Shown in pieces: positions 46,015-54,661 of a stretch of DNA of 64,000 nt. A program made the position numbers and the translations under genes. The first letter of the stretch is position 1, and every line of letters starts with the position of its first letter. The stretch spans positions 62,001-126,000 of the forward strand of contig JAKSRW010000003.1 of assembly GCA_024403355.1 (NCBI GenBank). The letters run 5' to 3'. The notes below the pieces were generated by a model, which did no database searches, was not told where the DNA came from, and saw nothing but the letters and a program-made list of their open reading frames with translations. The DNA comes from Lachnospiraceae bacterium. GTDB taxonomy: Bacteria > Bacillota > Clostridia > Lachnospirales > Lachnospiraceae.

Positions 46015-47706
46015 TTATTCTAAAACGATTACGTAATTATAGATATCCTGTCCGCCGTCAATTTCATATATTTCACAGCCGGGATGTTCAGCCTCGATAT
46101 GACTTCTTACCTGTGAAATGCCCTCTGCGCTGGCATCGGCTCCGCCTATAAGGATACAGATTTCATGGTCCTCAAAGTCCAGACTGTCAACAAGTGCACA
46201 TGCCGCAAGCTCTGCATTTTTTCCGCACGAAAGAATCTTTTTGCCAGCAAAGCCCACATAATCACCTGAATGAAGCTCAATACCGTCCATATCGGTATCA
46301 CGTACACAGATTGATACCGAAGCATTCACAACACCCTGCATGGCATCAGTCATCTGCTCCGCAATTTCAGAAGCATCGGTGCAGGTTTCCGCATCAAACA
46401 TTGACATAGCGGCATATCCGCAGCCGATTGACTTACTCTCAATAACGCGAACATCCGAATTTCTGTACATCTGTGCTGCCTGACGGGCCGCAAGGATAAT
46501 ATTTGAATTGTTGGGAAGTACAAAAATAGTATCTGCATTTGCACGGTCAAAGGCCTCAATAAAATCCTCAGCCGAAGGATTCATGCTCTGTCCGCCGTTA
46601 ATTACCTCGTCTGCACCGAGGTCCTTGAAGGCCTGGATTATACCGTTTCCGTTTGCAACGGCTACAACGGCAAAATCCTTATGCTCCTTTTCTACTACCT
46701 GCTCAGGATGATAAAAATCATCCTCTTCCTTCTCTTCATTCTCAAGACTGTTATGCTGAAGTGACATATTCTCAATCTTAATATTAAGGAACTCGCCAAA
46801 CTGCTGACAGAAAGCCAGAACCTTATCGGGAGTCATTGTATGAACATGAAGCTTTACAATACTGCCAGTTTTGTAGCAGACAATAGAATTGCCTATGCCA
46901 TGCATATAATCGGTTATAATTTTTGTATCGAATGCCCCGATATCGGTTTTTGCATTCTGAAGACGGATTAAAAGCTCTGTGCAGTAACCGAATTCAAGAA
47001 CACTATCCTCCGTAAACGCATCCAGAGCAATCTTTACAGGCTGCTTTGAATTATCCTTTGCATCGGCAATTTCGCTGTCCTCTTTACCGAGAAGAATATT
47101 CTCCATACCCTCTGTAATGGCTACAAGTCCCGCTCCGCCCGAGTCTACCACATGTGCCTTTTCAAGCACGGGAAGCAGCTGGGGAGTACGCTTAAGTGAA
47201 CGCTTTGCCTCCGAAATAAAGTTTTTATTTATATCAAATGAACCCTCTGAAAGCATCGAACAGGCATATTCGGTCGCATCCTTGGCTACGGTAAGAATAG
47301 TTCCTTCGGTAGGCTCAAGAACCGATTCATAGGCATGCTTTACACCCTCTCTTAAGGCATTTCCGACCTGGAATACATCTGCCTCCTCAAGTCCTTCAAG
47401 TCCCGAAGCTATACCGTCAAAAAACTGTGACAAAATAACTCCGGAATTGCCGCGTGCCGAAAGAAGCATGCCGTCAGCAGCCTTTCTGGCGGTTGAATAG
47501 AGATTCTTTGATGCTGTTTTGGCAGCCTCAACTCCACCCATCATTGTGAGAAGCATATTATCACCCGTATCACCGTCGGGAATCGGGAAAACATTAAGAT
47601 CATTGATTTCCTGAACATGTCTGCGAAGGTTGCTTGCACCGCCGCAGATAAGCTTTGCATATAAAAGACCGTCTAATTTTGTATTCTCTGCTAAAACGTT
47701 ATCCAT
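46015..47706 (-). CDS. fakA: Fatty acid kinase catalytic subunit FakA (DhaL/YloV family)
   Basis: A 563-residue DAK-family kinase that phosphorylates fatty acids held by FakB. The N-terminal DhaL-like domain has PIPDGDTGDNM (Asp44, Asp46, Asp49) and ARGNSGVILSQFFDG; the middle and C-terminal DegV-like parts follow (INGGQSMNPSAEDF, ESKSIGCGYAAMS). The next gene upstream encodes a DegV protein and the next downstream plsY, supporting the fatty acid kinase role rather than dihydroxyacetone metabolism. Confidence 0.9.
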   Translation of the reverse strand: MDNVLAENTKLDGLLYAKLICGGASNLRRHVQEINDLNVFPIPDGDTGDNMLLTMMGGVEAAKTASKNLYSTARKAADGMLLSARGNSGVILSQFFDGIASGLEGLEEADVFQVGNALREGVKHAYESVLEPTEGTILTVAKDATEYACSMLSEGSFDINKNFISEAKRSLKRTPQLLPVLEKAHVVDSGGAGLVAITEGMENILLGKEDSEIADAKDNSKQPVKIALDAFTEDSVLEFGYCTELLIRLQNAKTDIGAFDTKIITDYMHGIGNSIVCYKTGSIVKLHVHTMTPDKVLAFCQQFGEFLNIKIENMSLQHNSLENEEKEEDDFYHPEQVVEKEHKDFAVVAVANGNGIIQAFKDLGADEVINGGQSMNPSAEDFIEAFDRANADTIFVLPNNSNIILAARQAAQMYRNSDVRVIESKSIGCGYAAMSMFDAETCTDASEIAEQMTDAMQGVVNASVSICVRDTDMDGIELHSGDYVGFAGKKILSCGKNAELAACALVDSLDFEDHEICILIGGADASAEGISQVRSHIEAEHPGCEIYEIDGGQDIYNYVIVLE

Positions 47707-47775
47707 ATCCGAATTCTTTTCCGGAAATATCCGGAATTCCTTTCATTCAATACATAATCTTTCAACAATTTAATC

Positions 47776-48669
47776 TTAGTTGTTTGCTCTGTAGGTTACC
47801 TCATTACCGAAGGCAAATACCGCAAACGCATCGGGGCCGATTGAAGCTCCGATAATAGGTCCGATGTAGCCTGTATAAATCTCCTTACAGGGAATCATCT
47901 CCTTAATCATGCTCTTTACCTCTTCTACCTCGGCGGTATCGCAATCAGCGTGAGCAAGGAAAACAGTCTGCTTTTCCGGCTCAACAATTCCTTCGGCCAG
48001 AAGGCTAACGATTTCCTTAAGTGAATTCTTTCTGCCCTTAACCTTCTTAAAGGCTGCCTGAGCTCCGTCTGCATCCGAAATAATAATAGGCTTTACACCC
48101 ATCAGATTACCGAAGAAGGCTGATGAAGCACTGACTCTTCCGGCCTTTCTGAGTGAATCGAGTGAATGTACGGTTACAAACTCAAGAACTGTCTTTCTGA
48201 TTGAAAGAATATAGCTGTTAATATCGGATGCACTCTTTCCTTCGGCCGCAAGCTTTGCAGCTTCGATTGCAAGCATTCCCTCGCCAAGGCTGGCATTAAG
48301 TGAATCAATACAGTAAACAGCAATCTCACTGTTCTCAGCCATAAGCTTCTTTGCAAGTACGGCGGCTGTATTTACTGATCCTGACTGCTTTAATGCACAG
48401 CCGATATAAACAATATCAAAGCCCTGTGAAATATAATTTCCGAATACCTTCTCAAACTCCTCCTGCGGAACCTGTGTAGTCTTTACACGGTTGCCTGCAC
48501 GCATAATTCCGTAAAGCTCGTGAACCTCATCAGCGGTCCAGCTGAGATTTGCGGGGCTGGTCTCGTCATTGTATACGGTATTCATCTTACAATAATCAAT
48601 ATTATATTTTTCCATAAGCTCAGGTGAAAGATCTGAGCATGAATCAGTAATAATCTTTACGGGTCTCAT
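47776..48669 (-). CDS. fakB: DegV-family fatty acid-binding protein FakB
   Basis: A 297-residue two-domain DegV protein that presents a buried fatty acid to FakA. The signature region VKIITDSCSDLSPELMEKYNI, a TTQVPQEEFEK block, IDSLNASLGEGML and a G-P-x-I-G-A-S-I-G-P-D end (GPIIGASIGPDAF) are present. The start at 48669 (MRPVKI) has GAAAGG 10 bases before it. It is followed by fakA and plsY. Lipid specificity cannot be read from sequence. Confidence 0.88.
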   Translation of the reverse strand: MRPVKIITDSCSDLSPELMEKYNIDYCKMNTVYNDETSPANLSWTADEVHELYGIMRAGNRVKTTQVPQEEFEKVFGNYISQGFDIVYIGCALKQSGSVNTAAVLAKKLMAENSEIAVYCIDSLNASLGEGMLAIEAAKLAAEGKSASDINSYILSIRKTVLEFVTVHSLDSLRKAGRVSASSAFFGNLMGVKPIIISDADGAQAAFKKVKGRKNSLKEIVSLLAEGIVEPEKQTVFLAHADCDTAEVEEVKSMIKEMIPCKEIYTGYIGPIIGASIGPDAFAVFAFGNEVTYRANN

Positions 48670-48756
48670 ATTTTCCCTACCTTTCAATTACATTTTTCTT
48701 AATTAATGATTTTACAAAGACAATTATATTTGATTAAATAAACTGAAAATAAACAA

Positions 48757-48782
48757 ACCGCCAGCTTTTTCAAACTGACGGT
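48757..48782 (-). terminator. Terminator after the sensor kinase gene
   Basis: ACCGTCAG and CTGGCGGT (one G-U) around a 10-base loop, then a T-rich tract on the minus strand. Sixteen bases after the kinase stop; it separates this unit from fakB. Confidence 0.8.
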
Positions 48783-48798
48783 TATAGTTTATAAAATG

Positions 48799-49872
48799 TT
48801 AATATTTTTGGCTTTTAGGGATAATTACAGTGAATGTTGTTAATTTTTCACTAGTTTCAACATCAATTACACCCTCATGAAGCGTAACGATTTTTTTAAC
48901 GATGGCAAGTCCCACTCCGTTACCTTCCGAAGCATGTGACTCATCTGCCTGATAGAATTTATTGTAAATTTTTGAAATTTTATCTTCGGGAATTGCGGGT
49001 CCGTTATTTGATACCTTAATAATCAGATCCTTGTTTTTTTCCTCTACCGATACCAGAAGCAGTCCGTTTAAGGGTGCATATTTGATTGCGTTATCAATAA
49101 GATTTATCCAGACCTCCTTCAACAGCTCCTCATTACCGGTTATATTAAATTCATCAAAATTAAGCTGAATATCAAGATCCTTTCTTGACCACTTGGGCTC
49201 AAGCAAAAGCACACAGGTACGTATCTGCTCAGAAAGATTGTAGTTCGAAATATCTGTCAGGATAGTCTGATTTTCGACCTTTGTAAGGTTCAAAACATTT
49301 GTGGCCATATATGCCAGACGCATGGATTCCTGCTGGATAATATCCAGATATTCCCTTCTTTGCTCTTCGTCAAGTGTTTCATCCTTTAAAAGCTCCGCAA
49401 AGCCCGCAATCGATACAATAGGAGTTTTGAATTCATGGGAAAAATTATTAATGAAATCCGAACGCATCATTTCCGAATTGTCAAGCTCACTTGCAAGGCG
49501 GTTAAACATCGTAACGGTGGAAGGATTTCGGCCCATAATACCCTTATATTCAAGTCTCGTTTTAAAGTCACCGTTTGCAAGCTTTTCCATGGCCTGCAAA
49601 AGTGTATTAAGAGGTCGTAAGGGAATACGTGCCGCAATGGGCGTTAGGGCCATACCGAGGAATATACTCAAAAGTGCCATACCCACCATGAATTGTGAGG
49701 TATCAAATTCAGACTTGCCTTCATCAAGAACTCCGTTATGCATCAGAATAAAAATTACAAGAAGTATTAATCCGACTACAATCATTAATATCAAAAATAC
49801 ACTGATTGCAAAAATAATGGAGCTTCTGATGGACTGCTTACGTGCTTCACTCATCAGCTTCGTTGTTTCCAT
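48799..49872 (-). CDS. Membrane sensor histidine kinase
   Basis: A 357-residue kinase: two membrane helices (about 19-46 and 62-85) with a short external loop (NGVLDEGKSEFDTSQ), a HAMP-like linker (PLRPLNTLLQAMEKLANGDF), a HisKA domain with FSHEFKTPIVSIAGF carrying the phosphorylated His, and an ATPase domain with NLIDNAIKYAP and GNGVGLAIVKKIV. The small external loop argues for membrane-stress or partner sensing. The start at 49872 has GAAAGG 9 bases before it and lies 4 bases after the regulator stop. Confidence 0.93.
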   Translation of the reverse strand: METTKLMSEARKQSIRSSIIFAISVFLILMIVVGLILLVIFILMHNGVLDEGKSEFDTSQFMVGMALLSIFLGMALTPIAARIPLRPLNTLLQAMEKLANGDFKTRLEYKGIMGRNPSTVTMFNRLASELDNSEMMRSDFINNFSHEFKTPIVSIAGFAELLKDETLDEEQRREYLDIIQQESMRLAYMATNVLNLTKVENQTILTDISNYNLSEQIRTCVLLLEPKWSRKDLDIQLNFDEFNITGNEELLKEVWINLIDNAIKYAPLNGLLLVSVEEKNKDLIIKVSNNGPAIPEDKISKIYNKFYQADESHASEGNGVGLAIVKKIVTLHEGVIDVETSEKLTTFTVIIPKSQKY

Positions 49873-49876
49873 AATA

Positions 49877-50551
49877 TCAAACCTTTCTGACTGCCTTGTA
49901 GCCAAGTCCGCGGACTGAGGTTATCTCAAATTCGGGCCAGTTTTCAAACCTCTTTCTCAGACGTCCGATATGGACCGTAACAGTCTCCCATCCGGTTTCA
50001 CAATCGGCTCCCCATATTTCATCCATAAGCTGAATTCTGGTAAAAATCTTATTGGGATAGGATAAAAGCTTGTATAAAAGCTGAAATTCCTTCTGCGGAA
50101 GCTCCTGCACCGAATCACCCTTTGAAACAGTCATGGAATCATAATCAATAACAACCTCACCGATGGTAATCTTATGCTCGCTTACGATTTTTGCGCGGCG
50201 AAGAAGCGCCTTTATACGCAAAAGCATTTCAGTCTGATCGATAGGCTTTGTAATATAATCATCCGTTCCCACCATAAAGGCCATGTGCTTATCTGCGGGA
50301 AGCTGCTTGGCCGAAGCCATTAATATAGGCAGCTGATTGTTCGATTCACGTAAAAGCTTTGTAAACTCGTAGCCGTCCATTTTGGGCATCATAATGTCAA
50401 GCACTACTAAATCGATATGCTCACGGTCTGTCAGTTCAAGTGCTTCCTCACCGTTCTCCGCAGTAAATACATTGTAATGCTCATTGCGAAGCACGGCCTC
50501 TATCAGTTTTCTGGTATTCTTATCATCGTCAACAACTAATATATTAACCAC
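49877..50551 (-). CDS. OmpR-family response regulator
   Basis: A 224-residue transcription factor: receiver domain with DDD near residue 8 and phospho-acceptor Asp in LVVLDIMMPKMDGY, then a winged-helix DNA-binding domain (about 128-224; LPQKEFQLLYKLLSYPN, IWGADCETGWETVTVHIGRLRKRFE). The GTG start is supported by GAAAGG 12 bases before it, the spacing typical in this genome. It lies between the GH3 gene (18 bases upstream) and its cognate kinase. Confidence 0.95.
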   Translation of the reverse strand: MVNILVVDDDKNTRKLIEAVLRNEHYNVFTAENGEEALELTDREHIDLVVLDIMMPKMDGYEFTKLLRESNNQLPILMASAKQLPADKHMAFMVGTDDYITKPIDQTEMLLRIKALLRRAKIVSEHKITIGEVVIDYDSMTVSKGDSVQELPQKEFQLLYKLLSYPNKIFTRIQLMDEIWGADCETGWETVTVHIGRLRKRFENWPEFEITSVRGLGYKAVRKV

Positions 50552-50569
50552 AATAATGCCTGACCTTTC

Positions 50570-53107
50570 TTAATCATCAGTATCCTTTTCAGCTTCCGAA
50601 GTGTTCTTATTTTCTGACGCTTCAGCCTTTTGCTTTTCCTTTATGGCCTTCTGCTTTTCCTTAAGCGCCTTTTTAGCCTCGGAATTCTTTTTCATTTCCC
50701 TTGATACCGCATTTTTTAATATACCAAGGTTCTCGATAATATTTTCTTCATTAAGAAGACCGACTATGGCATTTCCGTCCTTTAAGGTAAGCCTGCCGTT
50801 CGACATACAAATCATAGACTGAAGAGGTGCCTCCATAATAAGGCCGGGCTCCTTACCCTTCTCACCCTTAAACATGGCTTTACCGTTGATAATCACATTC
50901 AGGAATTTATAAATTCTGCCGCCCCATTTGGTCTGAACACAGTCTTCAAGAGTGTTTCTTAAAGTGAGACGCTTGTCTTTTTCTTCGCAGGGAAGAGTTT
51001 TTCCGTAGAGAATTTCAAATTCCCCGGCAGAAATCTTTGCGGGATCACCGAAATAATATGTGGGAAGCATATTTTCATCGGTTCCTGCTTCGGCATTAAG
51101 GGGATTTTCAAGCATTATGCTTGTCATCAGACGAATATCCCTGCTTGAAGAACCGATACAAATCTCATATTTTCCGGGCTCAACATACCAGTCATTTATT
51201 TTTGTATTGTAATAAGCAAAGGACCTCTCATTAAGCATAATAACTGCAGTTTTACTCTCACCCGGACGAAGAGAAAGCTTCTCAAAGCCTTTAAGCTCCT
51301 GAACGGGTCTGAAGGTTTTACTGCCCTTTTTACGAACATAAAGCTGCGCAGCCTCCATACCGCTTAGCGCACCTGTATTCTTTATTTCAAAGCTGACTTT
51401 ATAATCAAAGCCATCCTCTGATAACTTTTCCACGGATAAATCAGAATACTCAAAACTTGTATATGACAGGCCGTGTCCAAAGGGGAAAAGTACCTCCTTG
51501 CCCACCTTATCATAGTATCTGTAACCGACAAAAATGCTTTCGCGATATTCAACCGTAAGTCCGCCGGGGAAATTATCCGCACTGGGGTTATCCTCCAGCT
51601 TAACAGGGAAGGTCTCAGCAAGCTTTCCCGAAGGATTGGCAATTCCAAACAGCAGATCAATTACTGCCTCTCCGCAGGCTTCTCCTCCAAGATAAGCCTC
51701 AAGTACGGCATTAGCGTACTTTATCCAGGGCATCTCAACAGGTGAACCGTTATGAAGAACAACGACCGTATTTGAATTGACCTTACCAAGCTCTCTTATG
51801 AGTCTGTTCTGGACTCTCGGCATACGCATATTTGTTCTGTCGCCGCCCTCTGATTCAAAGCTTTCGGGAAGTCCGGCAAATACTATTACCTTATCTGCGC
51901 CTGCGGCCTTTCCGACAGCCTCCTCAATTAAGAAATCCTCATTCTCATCATCGGTAAGCTTGTAGCCCTGAACAAATTCTACCTCGGTTACTCTGCTTGA
52001 AGCCTTTAATGCACTTATAATTTTTGTGCAGTTTACATGCGAGCTTCCGCCACCCTGAATTCTAGGATTCTTGGCAAATTCACCCACAAAGAGAATTTTT
52101 TCATCCTTTTTCAGAGGAAGTGCACCCTCATTTTTCAAAAGAACCATCGATTCACGTGCAAAAAGTCTGGCCTTTTTATGATCATCCACATAGTCGAAGC
52201 CCAGTCTCTTACGCTTCTTTTCAACTGCCTCGGGTCTGCTGATAAAGCCTGTATGCATATCTACAAGTCTGAGGACTCTTTCTACGGCTCTGTCAATTGC
52301 CTCTTCCTCCAAATCACCCTGTTCCACAGCCTCTATAAGCTTTTCTTCGTTGATTCCGTTGCTTCCGGGCATTTCAAGGTCAAGTCCTGCGGGTACGCCC
52401 TTCACACGGTCAGCCACAGCGCCCCAGTCAGACATAACAAGTCCGTCAAAGCCCCATTCATCACGAAGAATTCCATTCAGAAGTCCGGGATTTTCAGAGC
52501 TGTATACACCGTTAATTCTGTTATATGAGCACATTAAAGTATCCGGCTTGGCAGATTTTACTATTTCCTCAAAGGCTGCCAGGTATATCTCACGAAGAGC
52601 TCTTTCATCAATTACCGAAGAAACAGTCATTCTGTGCTTTTCCTGATTATTTGCCGCAAAATGCTTCACACTTACGCCTGTACCCGTAGACCTGATACCC
52701 GAAACATAGGCAGATGCCATCTGTCCGGTAAGATACGGGTCCTCAGACATATATTCAAAGTTACGGCCGCAAAGAGGCGAACGCTTAATATTAATGGCAG
52801 GTCCGAGTACAACATCAACCATCTCATTTTTACACTCATTACCTAAAACCTTACCTGCCGCAGCTATCATTTCACGGTTGAAGGATGAAGCAAGTCCGGT
52901 TCCCGAAGGAAAACAAACCGCCTGTCTGCTGTCATTTATATTAGCCTCAAATCCATCCTGAATTCTGAGCCCGTGAGGGCCGTCCGATACATAAACCGAA
53001 GGAATTCCAAGTCTGTCTATGGCCTTGGTCTTCCACCAGCCGTCACCCGATAAGAGTGAAGCTTTTTCCTTTAATGTCATTGCATCTATCAATTCTTTAA
53101 TCTTCAT
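50570..53107 (-). CDS. Glycoside hydrolase family 3 beta-glucosidase-like enzyme
   Basis: An 845-residue GH3 enzyme acting on beta-linked glycosides. The nucleophile is Asp227 in LVMSDWGA; SDGPHGLR (41-48) and KHFAANNQE are substrate-site motifs. Domains: TIM barrel (1-300), alpha/beta sandwich (320-530), fibronectin III-like domain (560-640). A long extra C-terminal part ends in a Lys/Glu-rich tail of EKQKA repeats. No signal peptide, so it is cytoplasmic and probably hydrolyses imported oligosaccharides. The start at 53107 has GAAAGG 12 bases before. The operon continues with a two-component system. Confidence 0.93.
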   Translation of the reverse strand: MKIKELIDAMTLKEKASLLSGDGWWKTKAIDRLGIPSVYVSDGPHGLRIQDGFEANINDSRQAVCFPSGTGLASSFNREMIAAAGKVLGNECKNEMVDVVLGPAINIKRSPLCGRNFEYMSEDPYLTGQMASAYVSGIRSTGTGVSVKHFAANNQEKHRMTVSSVIDERALREIYLAAFEEIVKSAKPDTLMCSYNRINGVYSSENPGLLNGILRDEWGFDGLVMSDWGAVADRVKGVPAGLDLEMPGSNGINEEKLIEAVEQGDLEEEAIDRAVERVLRLVDMHTGFISRPEAVEKKRKRLGFDYVDDHKKARLFARESMVLLKNEGALPLKKDEKILFVGEFAKNPRIQGGGSSHVNCTKIISALKASSRVTEVEFVQGYKLTDDENEDFLIEEAVGKAAGADKVIVFAGLPESFESEGGDRTNMRMPRVQNRLIRELGKVNSNTVVVLHNGSPVEMPWIKYANAVLEAYLGGEACGEAVIDLLFGIANPSGKLAETFPVKLEDNPSADNFPGGLTVEYRESIFVGYRYYDKVGKEVLFPFGHGLSYTSFEYSDLSVEKLSEDGFDYKVSFEIKNTGALSGMEAAQLYVRKKGSKTFRPVQELKGFEKLSLRPGESKTAVIMLNERSFAYYNTKINDWYVEPGKYEICIGSSSRDIRLMTSIMLENPLNAEAGTDENMLPTYYFGDPAKISAGEFEILYGKTLPCEEKDKRLTLRNTLEDCVQTKWGGRIYKFLNVIINGKAMFKGEKGKEPGLIMEAPLQSMICMSNGRLTLKDGNAIVGLLNEENIIENLGILKNAVSREMKKNSEAKKALKEKQKAIKEKQKAEASENKNTSEAEKDTDD

Positions 53108-53153
53108 ACAGTCACCATACCTTTCATAAATCGAAAAGAACACATATATATTT

Positions 53154-53182
53154 ATTATAGCATCTTTTTGAATTTCTAACAA
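53154..53182 (-). promoter_or_regulatory. Promoter of the GH3-regulator-kinase unit
   Basis: Minus-strand TTGTTA, 17 bases, TATAAT with TGC before the -10. The 200-bp repeat begins 32 bases upstream of the -35. Confidence 0.7.
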
Positions 53183-53213
53183 GAAAAATGTATATACGAA
53201 ATATTTATGACGT

Positions 53214-53413
53214 CGGGGTCAAAAGCATTGCCCCCGACTTAATACACGCATTTCTTCGCACTTTGTGCTCCCGAAATGCTAAAAACATTCAAAATCCGCT
53301 CATTTTTCAATGAAAAATGGCTACTTTTTCATGTTTTTGCGTGTCATAAAGGCCTTCAATGCTCTTACAAGCAAGCTTGACGAGCATTTTTGACCTTTTG
53401 ACCCTTGTATCAT
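53214..53413. repeat. 200-bp structured repeat, copy A
   Basis: Identical over 200 bases to copy B at 55334-55533, same orientation. The ends are inverted repeats (GGGTCAAAAG with CTTTTGACCC). Inside are further stems: ATGCTC/GAGCAT, AAAAACAT/ATGTTTTT enclosing CATTTTTC/GAAAAATG, and GCATTTC/GAAATGC enclosing GCAC/GTGC. The flanking direct repeat ATATTTATGA (53201-53210 and 53412-53421) looks like a target-site duplication. No transposase gene is present; it could be a MITE or a structured RNA. A 30-codon ORF inside is probably not a gene. Confidence 0.85.
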
Positions 53414-53421
53414 ATTTATGA

Positions 53422-53449
53422 TTGTTAAAATCATCAAAAATGTTATATT
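53422..53449 (+). promoter_or_regulatory. Possible promoter for the radical SAM gene
   Basis: TTGTTA, 16 bases, TATATT on the plus strand just upstream of the two 46-base hairpin repeats. The transcript would carry about 230 bases of leader including both hairpins. Confidence 0.4.
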
Positions 53450-53453
53450 ATAT

Positions 53454-53499
53454 AAAATAGAAAGATAACCCACTGCCTTTAGGCGGTGGGTGAAGCTTT
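53454..53499 (+). repeat. 46-base IS605-like hairpin end, copy 1
   Basis: Contains ACCCACTGCC-TTTA-GGCGGTGGGT, a 10-pair stem with a 4-base loop, of the kind found at ends of IS200/IS605-family elements. Repeated exactly at 53591-53636. No tnpA or tnpB remains. Confidence 0.55.
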
Positions 53500-53501
53500 C
53501 G

Positions 53502-53531
53502 CGAGGTGCGGGGTTCAAGCCCCGTACCTCG
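53502..53531. repeat. Inverted repeat resembling a tRNA T-arm
   Basis: Twelve-base arms (CGAGGTGCGGGG with CCCCGTACCTCG, one G-U) around TTCAAG. The loop and inner stem match a tRNA T-arm followed by an acceptor 3' strand, but no other tRNA parts are present. It lies between the two 46-base repeats. Confidence 0.5.
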
Positions 53532-53590
53532 TAAGCTGCGGTAGCAGCGATTTTATAACGAGTGACAAGCGAAGCGGTCACGAGTTTGAC

Positions 53591-53636
53591 AAAATAGAAA
53601 GATAACCCACTGCCTTTAGGCGGTGGGTGAAGCTTT
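53591..53636 (+). repeat. 46-base IS605-like hairpin end, copy 2
   Basis: Exact copy of 53454-53499, 137 bases away, 45 bases before the radical SAM start. The 91 bases between copies hold the T-arm-like hairpin, CTGC/GCAG and GTGAC/GTCAC stems, and no ORF. Confidence 0.55.
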
Positions 53637-53680
53637 TTCGAGTTTTGAATGGTGAAGCATTTTGAGGAAAGAGGAAAAGC

Positions 53681-54649
53681 ATGAATATTCCGGGACATAT
53701 TGATGTAAATACATATCTTAAGAACCGTTTCGGGCACAAGGTTTATAAGCTTGCGCTTTCTTCAGGCTGCTCCTGTCCCAATCGTGACGGTCTTCTGGGA
53801 AGCCGTGGCTGTATATTCTGCAGTCGCGGAGGTTCGGGTGATTTCGCCGCCCCTGCGGATATGTCCGTTAAGGAACAAATAGATTTCGGCAAAAAGCTTC
53901 TGGCTAATAAGCTTAAAGCCACAGATATAAATGAACTAAGCTATATTGCCTATTTTCAAAGCTTCACAAACACCTATGCTCCCGTGGAAAAGCTAAAAGC
54001 TCTTTTTACAGAAGCCATAACGCAGGAAGAAATCAGTATTTTATCAATTGCTACCCGCCCCGATTGTCTGTCAGATGAATGCATTGAGATGCTTTCAAAA
54101 CTAAACAAAATAAAGCCTGTATGGGTAGAGCTCGGCCTTCAGACCATCCACGAAGAAACCGCAGAATATATCAAACGCGGCTACAGGCTCGAGGTATTTG
54201 AAGACGCTGTTTCAAGGCTTCATAAGGCAGGCATAGAAATCATAGTCCATATAATTCTCGGTCTTCCCGGTGAAAGTGAGGAAATGATGCTTGATACGGT
54301 AAAATATATTGCCGCAAATAAGAAAATCTCCGGAATTAAGCTGCAGCTGCTTCATGTTCTTGAGGACAGCGAGCTTGGAGATTTATATTCAGAGCAGCTG
54401 GCAAAGGTAAAATCTATTCCTCTGATTGAACAAAAGGAACGTCAAATTCCCATGATTGCAGCCAAAATGCTGGGACTTCAGATAACTAATATTGACCAGT
54501 ATATTTCCATAATAAAAAAATGCCTTCAGATTCTGCCCAAAGACATTATTATTCACAGATTAACCGGTGATGCACCCAGAAAAAGCCTTCTTTATCCCCT
54601 GTTCAGCAGTGATAAAAAGAGAATTCTGAATGCGATAAAAACAGATTAA
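53681..54649 (+). CDS. Radical SAM protein, YhcC/TIGR01212 type
   Basis: A 322-residue radical SAM protein. Cluster Cys are in the N-terminal motif SSGCSCPNRDG...GCIFC (28-48), followed by SRGG; later LGLQTIHEETAEYIKRGY and HIILGLPGESEEMM are the SAM-binding and substrate loops of this family. The substrate is not known. GAGGAAAG lies before the ATG. It stands alone on the plus strand between repeat copy A/hairpin ends and the convergent thiN. Confidence 0.9.
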   Translation: MNIPGHIDVNTYLKNRFGHKVYKLALSSGCSCPNRDGLLGSRGCIFCSRGGSGDFAAPADMSVKEQIDFGKKLLANKLKATDINELSYIAYFQSFTNTYAPVEKLKALFTEAITQEEISILSIATRPDCLSDECIEMLSKLNKIKPVWVELGLQTIHEETAEYIKRGYRLEVFEDAVSRLHKAGIEIIVHIILGLPGESEEMMLDTVKYIAANKKISGIKLQLLHVLEDSELGDLYSEQLAKVKSIPLIEQKERQIPMIAAKMLGLQITNIDQYISIIKKCLQILPKDIIIHRLTGDAPRKSLLYPLFSSDKKRILNAIKTD

Positions 54650-54661
54650 AAATCAGTTAAC

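Noticed and set aside
53502..53531. Possible tRNA (T-arm and acceptor end present)
   Set aside because: No D-arm, anticodon arm or 5' acceptor strand at the right distance; the sequence is instead a simple long hairpin.
53321..53737. 138-codon minus-strand frame covering repeat A and the IS605-like ends
   Set aside because: It lies across the two repeat types and the start of the radical SAM gene on the other strand. No protein family or ribosome site supports it. Its 30-residue end recurs only because the repeat DNA is identical.
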